A DNA stretch of 64,000 nucleotides. Source: Polynucleobacter sp. (GTDB lineage: Bacteria; Pseudomonadota; Gammaproteobacteria; Burkholderiales; Burkholderiaceae). Where the stretch lies: the NCBI RefSeq assembly GCF_030693775.1, contig NZ_JAUXZY010000004.1, forward strand, positions 744,001-808,000. The letters run 5' to 3'. Made by a program: the position numbers and the translations under genes. How positions within the stretch are numbered: position 1 is the first letter of the stretch; every line of letters begins with the position of its first letter. Under the pieces are notes generated by a model. It worked only from the letters and a program-made list of their open reading frames with translations. It ran no database searches and was not told where the DNA came from. This document shows positions 44,054-52,601 of this stretch, in pieces.

Positions 44054-44060
44054 GCCGCTT

Positions 44061-44972
44061 TTATAGCAGGTCGTTGAGCACCTGTCGTAATTCCAGGATC
44101 AGCTCGCTTGGGGTCATACCAATCGGCCCACCCAGTTTTTCCCTTAATCGATCAGCTGCAAGGGCATGTACTTCAACGCCAAGGCAGGTCGCCTCCCAGG
44201 GGGTGAGCTTCTTATCCATGCCTTGAGCCACGAGGGAGGCAATGAGCCCAGTTAAAACATCACCGGTACCGCCCACTGCTAAAGCTGGATTACCCCGATT
44301 ACAAACGTGCGTTGCCTGAGTAGGCGAGCCAAGTAAGGTGTGCTGTCCTTTCAGAACCACAATGTGCTTGCTCCAAGATATAAGCGCACTGAGGCTGCCT
44401 ATGCGATCGACTTGAATGTCAACATTGCTTCTATGAAGCAAGCGCGCTGCCTCACCAGGGTGGGGCGTCAAGATGCAAGGTAAGGTGCAGTTCTGTAGAG
44501 CAATCCCTAAAGCATCATCTGCAGCAATTAAATTAAGCGCATCCGCATCGATAATAATTGCGCCCAGCGAAGACAGCACTGCGTAGCCCCTCAGTACTGC
44601 GCTTAGCCATGCTTTGGCGAGTAGCGAGGATCCAAGTCCGGGACCAATAGCAATCACATTGGGCTGGATCCGTTGCAAATGCAGGATGGGGTCATCTGCC
44701 AGGTTATTCACCTGAGCACTCTCAATCATGAGCTCAGGTTGCCCTGCAAGGGCATGCGCTGAATGGCTATCCAGCATATACAGCATGGTGTAACCCGCTC
44801 CACTGTGCAGCGCTGATTTAGCTGTGAGCAAAAGGGCGCCAGCCATGCCAATGGATCCGCCAATGCACAGCACTTTTCCGGAGTGCGCTTTATTGCTATC
44901 AGGGCGCCGCTGTAATTTCTTGGCCAAGGGCAATGCGTTGAGTGGCTCAGCAGTAAGATTGTTTTGGCTCAT
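44061..44972 (-). CDS. nnrD: ADP-dependent NAD(P)H-hydrate dehydratase
   Basis: A 303-residue member of the ribokinase-like NnrD/CARKD family that repairs hydrated NAD(P)H. It shows VLCIGGSIGMAGALLL, IGPGLGSS, LTPHPGEAARL and the phosphate-binding GTGDVLTGLIASL near residue 255. In many bacteria the epimerase domain (NnrE) is fused to the N-terminus; here only the dehydratase is present. The start at 44972 (MSQNNLTAEPL) avoids a 26-residue extension that would reach the divergent metallo-hydrolase gene. Confidence 0.9.
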   Translation of the reverse strand: MSQNNLTAEPLNALPLAKKLQRRPDSNKAHSGKVLCIGGSIGMAGALLLTAKSALHSGAGYTMLYMLDSHSAHALAGQPELMIESAQVNNLADDPILHLQRIQPNVIAIGPGLGSSLLAKAWLSAVLRGYAVLSSLGAIIIDADALNLIAADDALGIALQNCTLPCILTPHPGEAARLLHRSNVDIQVDRIGSLSALISWSKHIVVLKGQHTLLGSPTQATHVCNRGNPALAVGGTGDVLTGLIASLVAQGMDKKLTPWEATCLGVEVHALAADRLREKLGGPIGMTPSELILELRQVLNDLL

Positions 44973-45050
44973 ATGTAATGTCAGTGTATGCTGAAAGTAC
45001 TGCTTGGTAAATGGATGCCAATGTGATTGGGTATTGAGGATTGAAGCCAC

Positions 45051-46472
45051 ATGAAGATACAGTTTTTGGGTGCTGCCGGCGAAGTCACTGGATCCAAATA
45101 CCTATTAGAGATGGACCTGGCGCAACGTAGTCGACGAGTCATTGTTGATTACGGGATGTTTCAGGGTGGTCGTGAGGCGCTGGAAAAAAATCAAGGCGCA
45201 TTACCCATCTTGGCATCCGAGGTGGATTGCGTCATCTTGACCCATGCCCACATAGACCATAGCGGCCTACTGCCTAGACTTTGCGCGAGTGGTTTTAAAG
45301 GCCCGATTTACTGTACTGGCGCCACCTTTGAGCTACTGAAAATTATGTTGCCTGATAGCGCGCATCTGCAACTGGCGGATAGTGAGCGCGCTGCCAAAAA
45401 AATCAAACAAGGAAAGTGGCGGGGTACTGTTCCTGAGCCCTTGTACAGCGCTAAGGAAGTGGAGATAGCCTTATCGCAGATACGCGTTGTGGAATACCAC
45501 CAAACCATTGAATTGTTTTCGGGACTGCGTTTAAGTTTTTATAACGCGGGCCATATCCTCGGTTCGGCTATTGCGGTGCTGGATATTCAAGAGACGGGAG
45601 CCAAGTCAAAGCGCTGTGTTTTTTCTGGAGATCTGGGTATGCAGCGACGCCCTCTCATGCCGGATCCTGAGTTAATTGAATCAGCCGATATCGTGGTAGT
45701 GGAGTCCACCTACGGCGATCGCTTGCATCGAAGCATGGCCGATACCGAAGACGAGCTGGTTGGCGTCATTTGTAAAGTGATGGCAGAGCATGGCAATATC
45801 GTGATGCCTGCTTTTGCGGTAGGACGTACCCAGGAAGTCTTGTTTGTCTTGATTGATTTGGTGCGGCGAGGGCGACTACCTAATTTGCATGTTTGGGTTG
45901 ATTCGCCGATGGCGACGGCCGCAACCCGATTGACTGAACATTTTTTTGCGCAGCTCGATCCTGAATCGCAATCCACATTTGCTTGGCTCAAAGAAAATCC
46001 AGCTGCATTGCATTTGCGTTTTATTGCCGATGTCGAAGAATCCAAGGCCCTCAATCGCGTTAAAGGCGGTGCCATTATTATTTCTGCAAGCGGGATGTGC
46101 GATGCTGGGCGTGTTTTGCATCATCTGTTATGGAACTTACCTCGCGCTCAAAATGCGGTCGTCATTACCGGGTTTCAGGCACAAGGCAGTTTAGGGCGCC
46201 GCTTGGTTGATGGGGCGGCTTCGATTCGGGTCATGCATCAAGAAGTCCCGGTTAGGGCATCCATTCACACGATTGGCGGCCTATCTGCCCATGCTGATCA
46301 GTCCGGTCTTTTAAAGTGGCTGAAGGGTTTCAAAAAAGCCCCCCAGAAAGTATTTGTAACCCATGGCGAGGAGAAGTCCTCCCATGCCCTGGCAGCCGCC
46401 ATTCAGCGCGAGTTGCATTGGGCTCACGTCACCGTGCCAGTACGCAATCAGATTGAGGATTGCTCGCTTTAA
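45051..46472 (+). CDS. MBL-fold beta-CASP RNA-processing hydrolase
   Basis: A 473-residue metallo-beta-lactamase-fold enzyme of the CPSF/YsiA type. The metal-binding motif HAHIDHSG (about residues 65-72) is followed by further ligands (YNAGHILGSA, FSGDLG). The beta-CASP motifs are VVVESTYGDR, ISASGMCDAGRVLHHL and, near the end, GGLSAHADQSGLL and VFVTHGEE. These enzymes are usually RNA endo- or exonucleases. The gene is monocistronic, divergent from nnrD. Confidence 0.9.
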   Translation: MKIQFLGAAGEVTGSKYLLEMDLAQRSRRVIVDYGMFQGGREALEKNQGALPILASEVDCVILTHAHIDHSGLLPRLCASGFKGPIYCTGATFELLKIMLPDSAHLQLADSERAAKKIKQGKWRGTVPEPLYSAKEVEIALSQIRVVEYHQTIELFSGLRLSFYNAGHILGSAIAVLDIQETGAKSKRCVFSGDLGMQRRPLMPDPELIESADIVVVESTYGDRLHRSMADTEDELVGVICKVMAEHGNIVMPAFAVGRTQEVLFVLIDLVRRGRLPNLHVWVDSPMATAATRLTEHFFAQLDPESQSTFAWLKENPAALHLRFIADVEESKALNRVKGGAIIISASGMCDAGRVLHHLLWNLPRAQNAVVITGFQAQGSLGRRLVDGAASIRVMHQEVPVRASIHTIGGLSAHADQSGLLKWLKGFKKAPQKVFVTHGEEKSSHALAAAIQRELHWAHVTVPVRNQIEDCSL

Positions 46473-46513
46473 TCTGACTACAATGGGTTTATTCCGACTG
46501 CATTGGATTGCTT

Positions 46514-47380
46514 ATGGGCAATACGCTCCGCCGCACTACCCCCGTTAGCATTACTGACTTAGCAAAGCTTTCTGAGCCGAGTGCTGCTGCACCAGGCTCG
46601 AGCCAAGCGCACGACTCTTACAAATTCGCATACGACGACGATGCTTTTTTATCCCGTCGCGAAACCCTGGGTATCCGTTTTGAGCTGGAGTTACTCAAGC
46701 CCGATTTATTGCTGCGTGAAATGGGCATCGAGAACACCGTCGTGGTCTTTGGCTCAACCCGCTTTTATAGTCCAGAGCGTGCTGCAGAAATGCTGCAGAA
46801 GGCAAGTGCACCCAGCGAAAAAATTGCTGCCGAAAAAGCGCAAAAGGGCACTCATTTTTATGACTCTGCACGACGCTTTGGCAGTTTAGTTGCGCAATAC
46901 AATCTAAAACAAGCGAGTAATGCCGATAAGCTCGTGATCTGCACCGGCGGCGGTCCCGGCATTATGGAGGCGGCGAATCGTGGTGCTTTTGAGATGGGCG
47001 ATCTATCTATTGGTTTTAACATCAGCCTGCCGCGCGAACAAACCCCTAATCCCTATTTAACACCAGGCCTGAGCATCCGCTTTCATTACTTTGCCTTGCG
47101 CAAAATGCATTTCATGATTCGGGCACGCAGCATTGTGGTGTATCCGGGCGGCTTTGGCTCTTTGGATGAATTGTTTGAAGTGGTGACGCTCATGCAAACC
47201 AATAAGGTAGAGCGCTTTCCGATTATTTTAGTCTGCAAGTCCTTTTGGGATGAGGTGTTGGGATTTCAGAAGTTAATTGATTATGGTGTGATTGATGCGG
47301 CCGATATGAAGTTAATTCATTTTGTCGATACCGCTGAAGAGGCTTGGGACTACATCGCAAATTGGTACGAACTCAATTGA
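46514..47380 (+). CDS. LOG-family (TIGR00730) Rossmann-fold protein
   Basis: A 288-residue protein of the lysine-decarboxylase-like/LOG family, whose characterised members cleave nucleoside 5'-monophosphates (cytokinin phosphoribohydrolase type). The nucleotide-binding motifs are VVVFGSTRFYSPERA, CTGGGPGIMEAANRGAF and the family hallmark PGGFGSLDELFEV. I start it at the ATG at 46514; a TTG at 46508 adds two residues. An N-terminal extension of about 75 residues distinguishes it from short LOG proteins. Its stop overlaps the start of the next gene (TTGA). Confidence 0.9.
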   Translation: MGNTLRRTTPVSITDLAKLSEPSAAAPGSSQAHDSYKFAYDDDAFLSRRETLGIRFELELLKPDLLLREMGIENTVVVFGSTRFYSPERAAEMLQKASAPSEKIAAEKAQKGTHFYDSARRFGSLVAQYNLKQASNADKLVICTGGGPGIMEAANRGAFEMGDLSIGFNISLPREQTPNPYLTPGLSIRFHYFALRKMHFMIRARSIVVYPGGFGSLDELFEVVTLMQTNKVERFPIILVCKSFWDEVLGFQKLIDYGVIDAADMKLIHFVDTAEEAWDYIANWYELN

Positions 47381-48618
47381 GTACGAGTGCCCCATGGGAT
47401 GCGATTGTTGTCGGAGGCGGTGCAGCAGGGCTCTTTTGCGCCGGCATTGCGGGTCAGCTGGGTAAAAAAGTATTGGTTTTAGACCATGCTGCTGTGCTTG
47501 GCGAGAAGATTCGGGTTAGTGGTGGCGGTCGCTGCAATTTCACGAATATCAGCAGCACTCCAGCCCATTTCTTATCCTGCAATCCGCATTTTGTGAAGGG
47601 TGCTTTAGCGCGCTATTCTTCTGCTGATTTTATTGGGCTAGTGAAACGCTACCGCATACCCCATCATGAAAAGCACCAGGGCCAACTCTTTTGCGATAAC
47701 TCCGCAAAAGACATTATTGCCATGCTCTTTGCGGAATGCCAGCAGGGTGGGGTCAGTATTCGCAATCCCGTGTCTGTGGAGAAAATCCAGTCTGTTCGTG
47801 GATGCTGGGAGATTAAAACCAATCAGGGTGTAGAGCGTACGAAAGCCATCGTGATGGCTACGGGCGGACTTCCAGTGCCAGCGATTGGTGCAAGCGACTA
47901 CGCATTGAACATCGCTAAGCAGTTTGATTTACCTGTTGTGCCAGTGCGCCCAGCGTTGGTACCGCTCTCCTTTACGTCCGATGAATTCACGCACTTGAGT
48001 ACGCTCGCTGGTTTGAGTGTGCCGGTTCGCATTGCTGCTGGCGCTAAAGGGCAGCGCTATGGACATGGTGACTTTCAGGAAGATCTGCTCATCACCCATA
48101 AGGGCTTGTCTGGCCCTGCAGTCTTGCAAGCGAGCAGCTATTGGATTGAAGGAGAATCTATCGAAGTCAATTGGCTCGGTGCGCACGACGTCAAAGGCAA
48201 GCTGTTTAATTGCGATGCCTTATTTGATGATCCAGACAATCGACTCAAGCAAACGGAAACGATCTTAGCGATGGTATTGCCGCAGCGCTTAGCCAAAGCA
48301 TTTGCAGAACAGCAGTCGCTGCTTGGTCGCAAGTGGGCAGAGGTGGGTAAAAAAGATCGGCAAGCGCTTAAAGCGGTCTTGCAGCACTGGACCGTGAAGC
48401 CTGCCGGTACTTTAGGCTGGAAAAAAGCGGAGGTGATGCTCGGTGGTGTGGATACCAAGGCGCTGGATAGTCAAACGATGATGGCTAAAGCGCATCCGGG
48501 CTTGTACTTTATCGGGGAATGCGTTGATGTGACTGGCCACCTTGGCGGCCATAACTTTCAGTGGGCGTGGTCTAGCGGCTTTGCCTGTGCCCAAGCTCTA
48601 GCGGCAGCTCGGGCCTAG
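47377..48618 (+). CDS. HI0933/YhiN-family FAD-dependent oxidoreductase
   Basis: A 413-residue flavoprotein. The dinucleotide motif IVVGGGAAGLFCAGIAG is followed by the family hallmark SGGGRCNFTN, an internal GLSGPAVLQASSYW and the C-terminal GHNFQWAWSSG. Start: a TTG at 47377 overlaps the stop of the preceding gene and puts the FAD motif near residue 10; the frame is open to 47344. The reaction catalysed by this family is not established. Its 3' end overlaps the opposing sulfurtransferase gene by 47 bases. Confidence 0.88.
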   Translation: MSTSAPWDAIVVGGGAAGLFCAGIAGQLGKKVLVLDHAAVLGEKIRVSGGGRCNFTNISSTPAHFLSCNPHFVKGALARYSSADFIGLVKRYRIPHHEKHQGQLFCDNSAKDIIAMLFAECQQGGVSIRNPVSVEKIQSVRGCWEIKTNQGVERTKAIVMATGGLPVPAIGASDYALNIAKQFDLPVVPVRPALVPLSFTSDEFTHLSTLAGLSVPVRIAAGAKGQRYGHGDFQEDLLITHKGLSGPAVLQASSYWIEGESIEVNWLGAHDVKGKLFNCDALFDDPDNRLKQTETILAMVLPQRLAKAFAEQQSLLGRKWAEVGKKDRQALKAVLQHWTVKPAGTLGWKKAEVMLGGVDTKALDSQTMMAKAHPGLYFIGECVDVTGHLGGHNFQWAWSSGFACAQALAAARA

Positions 48619-49432
48619 CCGACCATTCGTGCCACGAGCCGATGTAATTGCGGACCTGCGGATAGCCAGCCAAACGCAGCGCCCAATAGGTATTAGCTGA
48701 ACGAGCTCCACGATGGCAGTAGGGCGCTATTTCATCATCATCGTTAATCCCGCGTCTGTGCAGCAAAGCCCTAATTGCTTCTCCTGATTTAAAGCGGCCG
48801 CGCTCTAAAAATTCTGACCAATGAATCCATATTGCGCCAGGTACATGACCGCGGCGCTCACAACATGCAGTGTGATCAAGGCCATCGTGCTCCAGCTCAT
48901 CGCGCACATCAATCACCGCACGCTTTGCTTGATTGAACTCAGCCATCAAGGAATCGGCCGAGACAAAACCAGCGCTACTGTATTGGATTTCAAATTGCTG
49001 TGGTGTACTCACGCAGGCTGTTGTGCTGATCGGACCGCCACATTGCTGCCATGCATTCAGACCGCCATGCAGTAAACGCACATGACGGTGCCCGAGGTAT
49101 TCCAGTAACCAGCATTCTCTGGCAACGCGCACCCCGGTATCGTCGTCATAGACCAATACCGGTGTATCCAAGGTGATGCCAGCAGCACCATAAAGGGCTG
49201 CCGCTTGATTAGAAAAAGCGCGCATGCCTTCGGGTTTAGTATTGGGAACAAAGTTATCGTAGGTACTGACCGAAATGGCCCCTGGAATATGCCCGGCAGC
49301 ATAGGCTTCGGGTGAGCGGGCATCAATAATCAGGCCATCGAGGGCTGCAATAGTAGCCAACAGGGTTTCGGGTTCGACCAAGAAGGCGCCCAGCAACTGA
49401 TTTGCTGATGTGGTTTTGCTGGAGGAGTTCAT
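48572..49432 (-). CDS. Thiosulfate/3-mercaptopyruvate sulfurtransferase
   Basis: A 286-residue two-domain rhodanese. Domain 1 (about 20-125) is catalytically inactive and contains LIIDARSPEAYAAGHIPGA; domain 2 (about 155-275) has VIDVRDELEHDG and the active-site loop YCHRGARSANTY with the catalytic Cys. The loop CHRGARS is closer to thiosulfate sulfurtransferases than to the CGSGVTA loop of mercaptopyruvate enzymes, but this is not decisive. It ends inside the opposing YhiN-like gene. A terminator separates it from the small gene upstream. Confidence 0.92.
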   Translation of the reverse strand: MNSSSKTTSANQLLGAFLVEPETLLATIAALDGLIIDARSPEAYAAGHIPGAISVSTYDNFVPNTKPEGMRAFSNQAAALYGAAGITLDTPVLVYDDDTGVRVARECWLLEYLGHRHVRLLHGGLNAWQQCGGPISTTACVSTPQQFEIQYSSAGFVSADSLMAEFNQAKRAVIDVRDELEHDGLDHTACCERRGHVPGAIWIHWSEFLERGRFKSGEAIRALLHRRGINDDDEIAPYCHRGARSANTYWALRLAGYPQVRNYIGSWHEWSARPELPLELGHRQSR

Positions 49433-49460
49433 GCCTAAGTGTACTAAGGCGAATGAATAA

Positions 49461-49488
49461 AAGGCCCTAAAAGGGCCTTTTGTTTGTT
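49461..49488 (-). terminator. Rho-independent terminator (both strands possible)
   Basis: An 8-bp stem (AAGGCCCT/AGGGCCTT) around AAA. T-rich tracts follow on both strands (TTGTTTGTTT on plus, TTATTCATT on minus). On the minus strand it would end transcription of the small gene at 49520-49705 before the sulfurtransferase. Confidence 0.8.
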
Positions 49489-49519
49489 TATCGGCGCAGT
49501 GCCGACCGTTTGTTCCTAC

Positions 49520-49705
49520 TTATTCTTGGCAAAAACTGGGGCTTGCCATGAACTGAGCCGCAAATTGGACGCCCATGACGCGGACATAGCGTTGCAGCAT
49601 TTCCAGTGATGCGGGATCCAGCAGGTTGCTGGCAGGGATACCAGAAGCCTTGGTTTCACGAATTAGTAGGGCTACTTGGGCCCATTTATGTAGTCTTTTA
49701 CGCAT
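49520..49705 (-). CDS. Small uncharacterised protein (61 residues)
   Basis: A 61-residue, mostly helical and basic protein (MRKRLHKWAQVALLIRE at the N-terminus) with no signal peptide, membrane segment or known motif that I recognise. It is supported as a gene by a strong ribosome-binding site (AGGAGAC) 6 bases upstream of its ATG and by a terminator 30-60 bases after its stop, which together make it a stand-alone unit. The C-terminus contains a single Cys (SFCQE). I assign no function. Confidence 0.65.
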   Translation of the reverse strand: MRKRLHKWAQVALLIRETKASGIPASNLLDPASLEMLQRYVRVMGVQFAAQFMASPSFCQE

Positions 49706-49948
49706 ATTTGTCTCCTATGAGGCAAATAACGCACTGACTTTTACTTAAGTTAACAAGAATTTTTATTTATTTTGAACTTTTCTTAAAAATACGCCCAAGA
49801 CTAAAAATGCACCAATTTAGTGCGCAAAGAGCCATTTGCTAAGGGGCGATCAACCGTCGGTCAAAAACCACCTACCGGATAGTAAACTGAGCTTTGGTGA
49901 GCGCTGAGCGCACATCTTTTTTAGATCCTTCATTCATTAGGAGTTCAC

Positions 49949-50542
49949 TTGAAGAAAATTGCCCTTATCGCACTCTGCTCTACATTTGCAGCCACTAGTT
50001 TTGCCCAAGCGCCCGCTAAGCCAGCCGCCTCATCTGTTTCGATGGCGCCGGTTGCAGCAGAGGTAGTTGTCATGACTTCGACCGTTGATTCCGTTGACGT
50101 AAAAAAACGCATCGTTACCTTAAAGGATGACAAAGGCAATACCGCCACCATGACGGTAGGTAAGCAGATCAATGACCTTGAAAAAGTAAAGAAAGGCGAT
50201 TTGTTTGTAGTGGAGTATGCCCAAGCGTTGGCAGTTGGATTGGCGATTGCGCCTAAAGATGCCAAGCCAGGTGTCAGTGGAACACGTACCGTTACCATTG
50301 CCGGTAAAGGTGCCAAGAAGCCATTTGAAGAAATTACCGATGTGATTGTTGCCACCGCAAAGATCACGAGCATTGATGTCGCTAAGCGTACCGCTGTTTT
50401 GACTTTGCCAAGTGGCGAGAAGCAAGCCGTGAAGGTAGATCAAAAAGTATTGGGCCTTGAGAAATTCAAGGTAAATGACGATGTGGTTGTAGAGTACATC
50501 GACGACATGGCGATTGGTTTTGTAACGCCACCAAAGAAGTAA
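49949..50542 (+). CDS. Secreted protein with internal duplication, TTG start
   Basis: A 197-residue protein with a cleavable signal peptide (KKIALIALCSTFAATSFAQ). The mature part holds two copies of a domain of about 55 residues: residues 42-98 and 138-192. Both show S-x-DV-x-KR, then a V-x-L strand, an LEK motif (NDLEKVKKGD, LGLEKFKVND) and VVEY followed by A-x-G. The start codon is TTG, set by AGGAG 8 bases upstream; no ATG is available. The repeats look like small beta domains; no function is known. A bidirectional terminator follows. Confidence 0.8.
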   Translation: MKKIALIALCSTFAATSFAQAPAKPAASSVSMAPVAAEVVVMTSTVDSVDVKKRIVTLKDDKGNTATMTVGKQINDLEKVKKGDLFVVEYAQALAVGLAIAPKDAKPGVSGTRTVTIAGKGAKKPFEEITDVIVATAKITSIDVAKRTAVLTLPSGEKQAVKVDQKVLGLEKFKVNDDVVVEYIDDMAIGFVTPPKK

Positions 50543-50583
50543 AGATTGATGCGCGCATCGCAGTGTGCGGCGCATAAAAACAA

Positions 50584-50607
50584 AAGGCCCGCAGTGCGGG
50601 CCTTTTT
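50584..50607. terminator. Bidirectional rho-independent terminator
   Basis: A 9-bp stem (AAGGCCCGC/GCGGGCCTT) with a 3-base loop. TTTATA follows on the plus strand and TTGTTTTT on the minus strand. It lies between the convergent secreted-protein gene (ends 50542) and tupA (ends 50625), and can serve both. Confidence 0.88.
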
Positions 50608-50624
50608 ATATGCCTAGCGCTTCA

Positions 50625-51461
50625 TCATTTTGCGTTCGGAAAGAACAGTTGTTCACCGCCCACCTTATAGGAGGCAATCGTATCTTGCCCTTCTTTGGAA
50701 ACCAGCCAGTTGATAAATGCCTGACCGTCTGCTTTTTTCACATTAGGAAACTTTTCTGAGCTAACCAGCATCACGCCATATTGGTTAAACAGCTTGGGGT
50801 CGCCTTGAACCAAAATAGCGAGATCGCCGCGATTTTTAAATGAAAGCCAAGTGCCTCGGTCAGCCAAGATATAGGCGTTCATGCCCGATGCGGTATTCAA
50901 AGCAGGGCCCATGCCCGAACCGGTTTCTTTATACCAAGGCAGGTTTGCGTTGACTTCAACGCCCGCACCTTTCCAGTAACGGAGCTCTGCTGCATGGGTG
51001 CCACTTTTATCGCCGCGCGACACAAAAGCAGAGTTGCTATCGGCAATCTTCTTGAGTGCTACTTGAATGTCTTTTCCGCCTGCGATTTTGGCAGGATCCG
51101 ATTTGGGTCCCAGCAACACAAAGTCATTAAACATCACTTCTTGCCGTTTATCGGAAAACCCCTGCGATACAAATAACTCTTCTGCTGCTTTGTCATGTAC
51201 AAACACCACATCAGCATCGCCGCGGCGGCCGATATCCAGTGCTTGACCAGTGCCTACTGCAACCACTTTGACGGCAATGCCGGTCTTATTGGTGAACGCT
51301 GGCAGGATGTGTCCGAATAAACCGGACTGCTCGGTTGATGTGGTGGATGAGACCAGAATACTTTTCTGAGCTTGCGATACAGCCGGCCCACTACCAATCA
51401 ATAAGCCAACAGTCAGTAGGGTGGCAGCGCTTAGTGCGGAGTATTTTTTATATGGCGACAT
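50625..51461 (-). CDS. tupA: Tungstate-type ABC transporter substrate-binding protein
   Basis: A 278-residue periplasmic binding protein with a signal peptide (LLIGSGPAVSQAQ). Right after it comes LVSSTTSTEQSGLF, the TTSTxxSG oxyanion-binding motif of TupA. Further matches are GTGQALDIGRRGDADVVFVHD and RGDKSGTHAAELRYW. Tungstate is favoured over molybdate because ModA lacks this motif. Its permease and ATPase genes are not adjacent; the tupB and tupC genes at 25.8-27.2 kb are the likely partners. It is divergent from a regulator gene with a palindrome between. Confidence 0.9.
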   Translation of the reverse strand: MSPYKKYSALSAATLLTVGLLIGSGPAVSQAQKSILVSSTTSTEQSGLFGHILPAFTNKTGIAVKVVAVGTGQALDIGRRGDADVVFVHDKAAEELFVSQGFSDKRQEVMFNDFVLLGPKSDPAKIAGGKDIQVALKKIADSNSAFVSRGDKSGTHAAELRYWKGAGVEVNANLPWYKETGSGMGPALNTASGMNAYILADRGTWLSFKNRGDLAILVQGDPKLFNQYGVMLVSSEKFPNVKKADGQAFINWLVSKEGQDTIASYKVGGEQLFFPNAK

Positions 51462-51517
51462 GGAATCATCCTCTTAAAAGAAGTTGTTATGATTCACGCC
51501 TTCGGTGTATAAATCAA

Positions 51518-51535
51518 TATGCAATTAATTACATA
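51518..51535. promoter_or_regulatory. 18-bp near-palindrome between tupA and its regulator
   Basis: TATG-C-AATTAATT-A-CATA is palindromic apart from one base pair. It lies 57 bases from the tupA start and 10 bases from the regulator start, in an 83-base divergent region. This is the position expected for an operator that represses the regulator and controls tupA. Confidence 0.5.
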
Positions 51536-51544
51536 TAAGCTGAT

Positions 51545-52555
51545 ATGAATATCGTGATTAAGCCCGCCCTAATGCTGGAGTCAGGTGGCAAGAACCGTTC
51601 ATCTGCTGATTTGTCAGCCATCGCTATCCTGTTGCGGGAGGTCCAGCGGGGCAAAACCATTCAATCGGCAGCAGAGGCGCTCGAAGTTTCATATCGGACT
51701 TTGTGGAATCAAATCAAGGTGGCAGAAGAGGCTTTAGGTACGCCCTTATTGCTTAGTACTAAGGGCCATGGATCCACACTCAGTCCAGCAGCAGAATCCT
51801 TTTTGAACTCCGTTACGCAAATGGAGCGACGCTTTGATCAGGTCAGCCAAGATGAGGCCAGCCGACTATCCCGCGAACTCGCATCATGGATTGATCCTCG
51901 GCCGGTGCGCTGGGTATGTTGTAGCAGTAGCGATCCATTAATTGAGCAGGTCATCGATGGGCTCACCCATATTGATTATCAAACTATGGGATCAGGTCAG
52001 GCGCTCGAGCGCTTGCTTAGCGGTGATGCTGATATTGCTGGATTTCATTTGCCTGATCAGGATAGTTTGCTCCAAGTGCAGGCCCATTTAAAAAAAGCGG
52101 GGATGGTGGCTTATCCAGTAATGCGACGTACACAAGGACTCATGGTGGCAGCTGGCAATCCCTTACGAATTAAAAAACTGGGGGATTTGGCTCGTCCTGA
52201 GGTGTGCTTTATCAATCGTCAAAAGGGTGCGGGAACACGTTTACTACTCGATACCTTGATTGAAAAAGAAGGTATTGGCAGCGACCGTATACGTGGATAT
52301 CGCCATGAGGAATTTACACATACCGCCGTGGCGACCGCAATCGTGGCTGGCACCGCCGACGCGGCACTGGGCCTCAAGTACATTGCTGCGCAATTTCGTT
52401 TGGGTTTTGTTTTACTCGAAGAAGAGACGTTCTATTTGGCAATGTCACCCAAGACCCATGCTAGCAAGCCGATTCAAAAGTTCATTCAGTCCTTACAGGC
52501 TTTGGCGGCAAAGCAGGTAGGTTACCAAGCTGCGACTGCCCGGCCCCGAAAGTAG
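51545..52555 (+). CDS. Transcriptional regulator: ModE/LysR-type HTH fused to a binding-protein-like sensor
   Basis: A 336-residue protein. Residues 20-90 form a winged helix-turn-helix like ModE and LysR (AIAILLREVQRGKTIQSAAEAL, then EVSYRTLWNQIKVAEEALGTP). Residues 115-330 resemble the PBP-like domain found in TupA-type proteins and in some molybdopterin proteins: GSGQALERLLSGDADIAGFH, NRQKGAGTRLLLD and AVATAIVAGTADAALGLKYI. There are no TOBE/molybdate-binding repeats as in ModE. Its place opposite tupA suggests that it senses tungstate or molybdate and controls uptake. Exact ligand and sign of control are unknown. Confidence 0.82.
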   Translation: MNIVIKPALMLESGGKNRSSADLSAIAILLREVQRGKTIQSAAEALEVSYRTLWNQIKVAEEALGTPLLLSTKGHGSTLSPAAESFLNSVTQMERRFDQVSQDEASRLSRELASWIDPRPVRWVCCSSSDPLIEQVIDGLTHIDYQTMGSGQALERLLSGDADIAGFHLPDQDSLLQVQAHLKKAGMVAYPVMRRTQGLMVAAGNPLRIKKLGDLARPEVCFINRQKGAGTRLLLDTLIEKEGIGSDRIRGYRHEEFTHTAVATAIVAGTADAALGLKYIAAQFRLGFVLLEEETFYLAMSPKTHASKPIQKFIQSLQALAAKQVGYQAATARPRK

Positions 52556-52601
52556 CTAAAATCGAAATACCCAATCGAGCAGACCGCTAAGGAGCCTTAC
52601 C

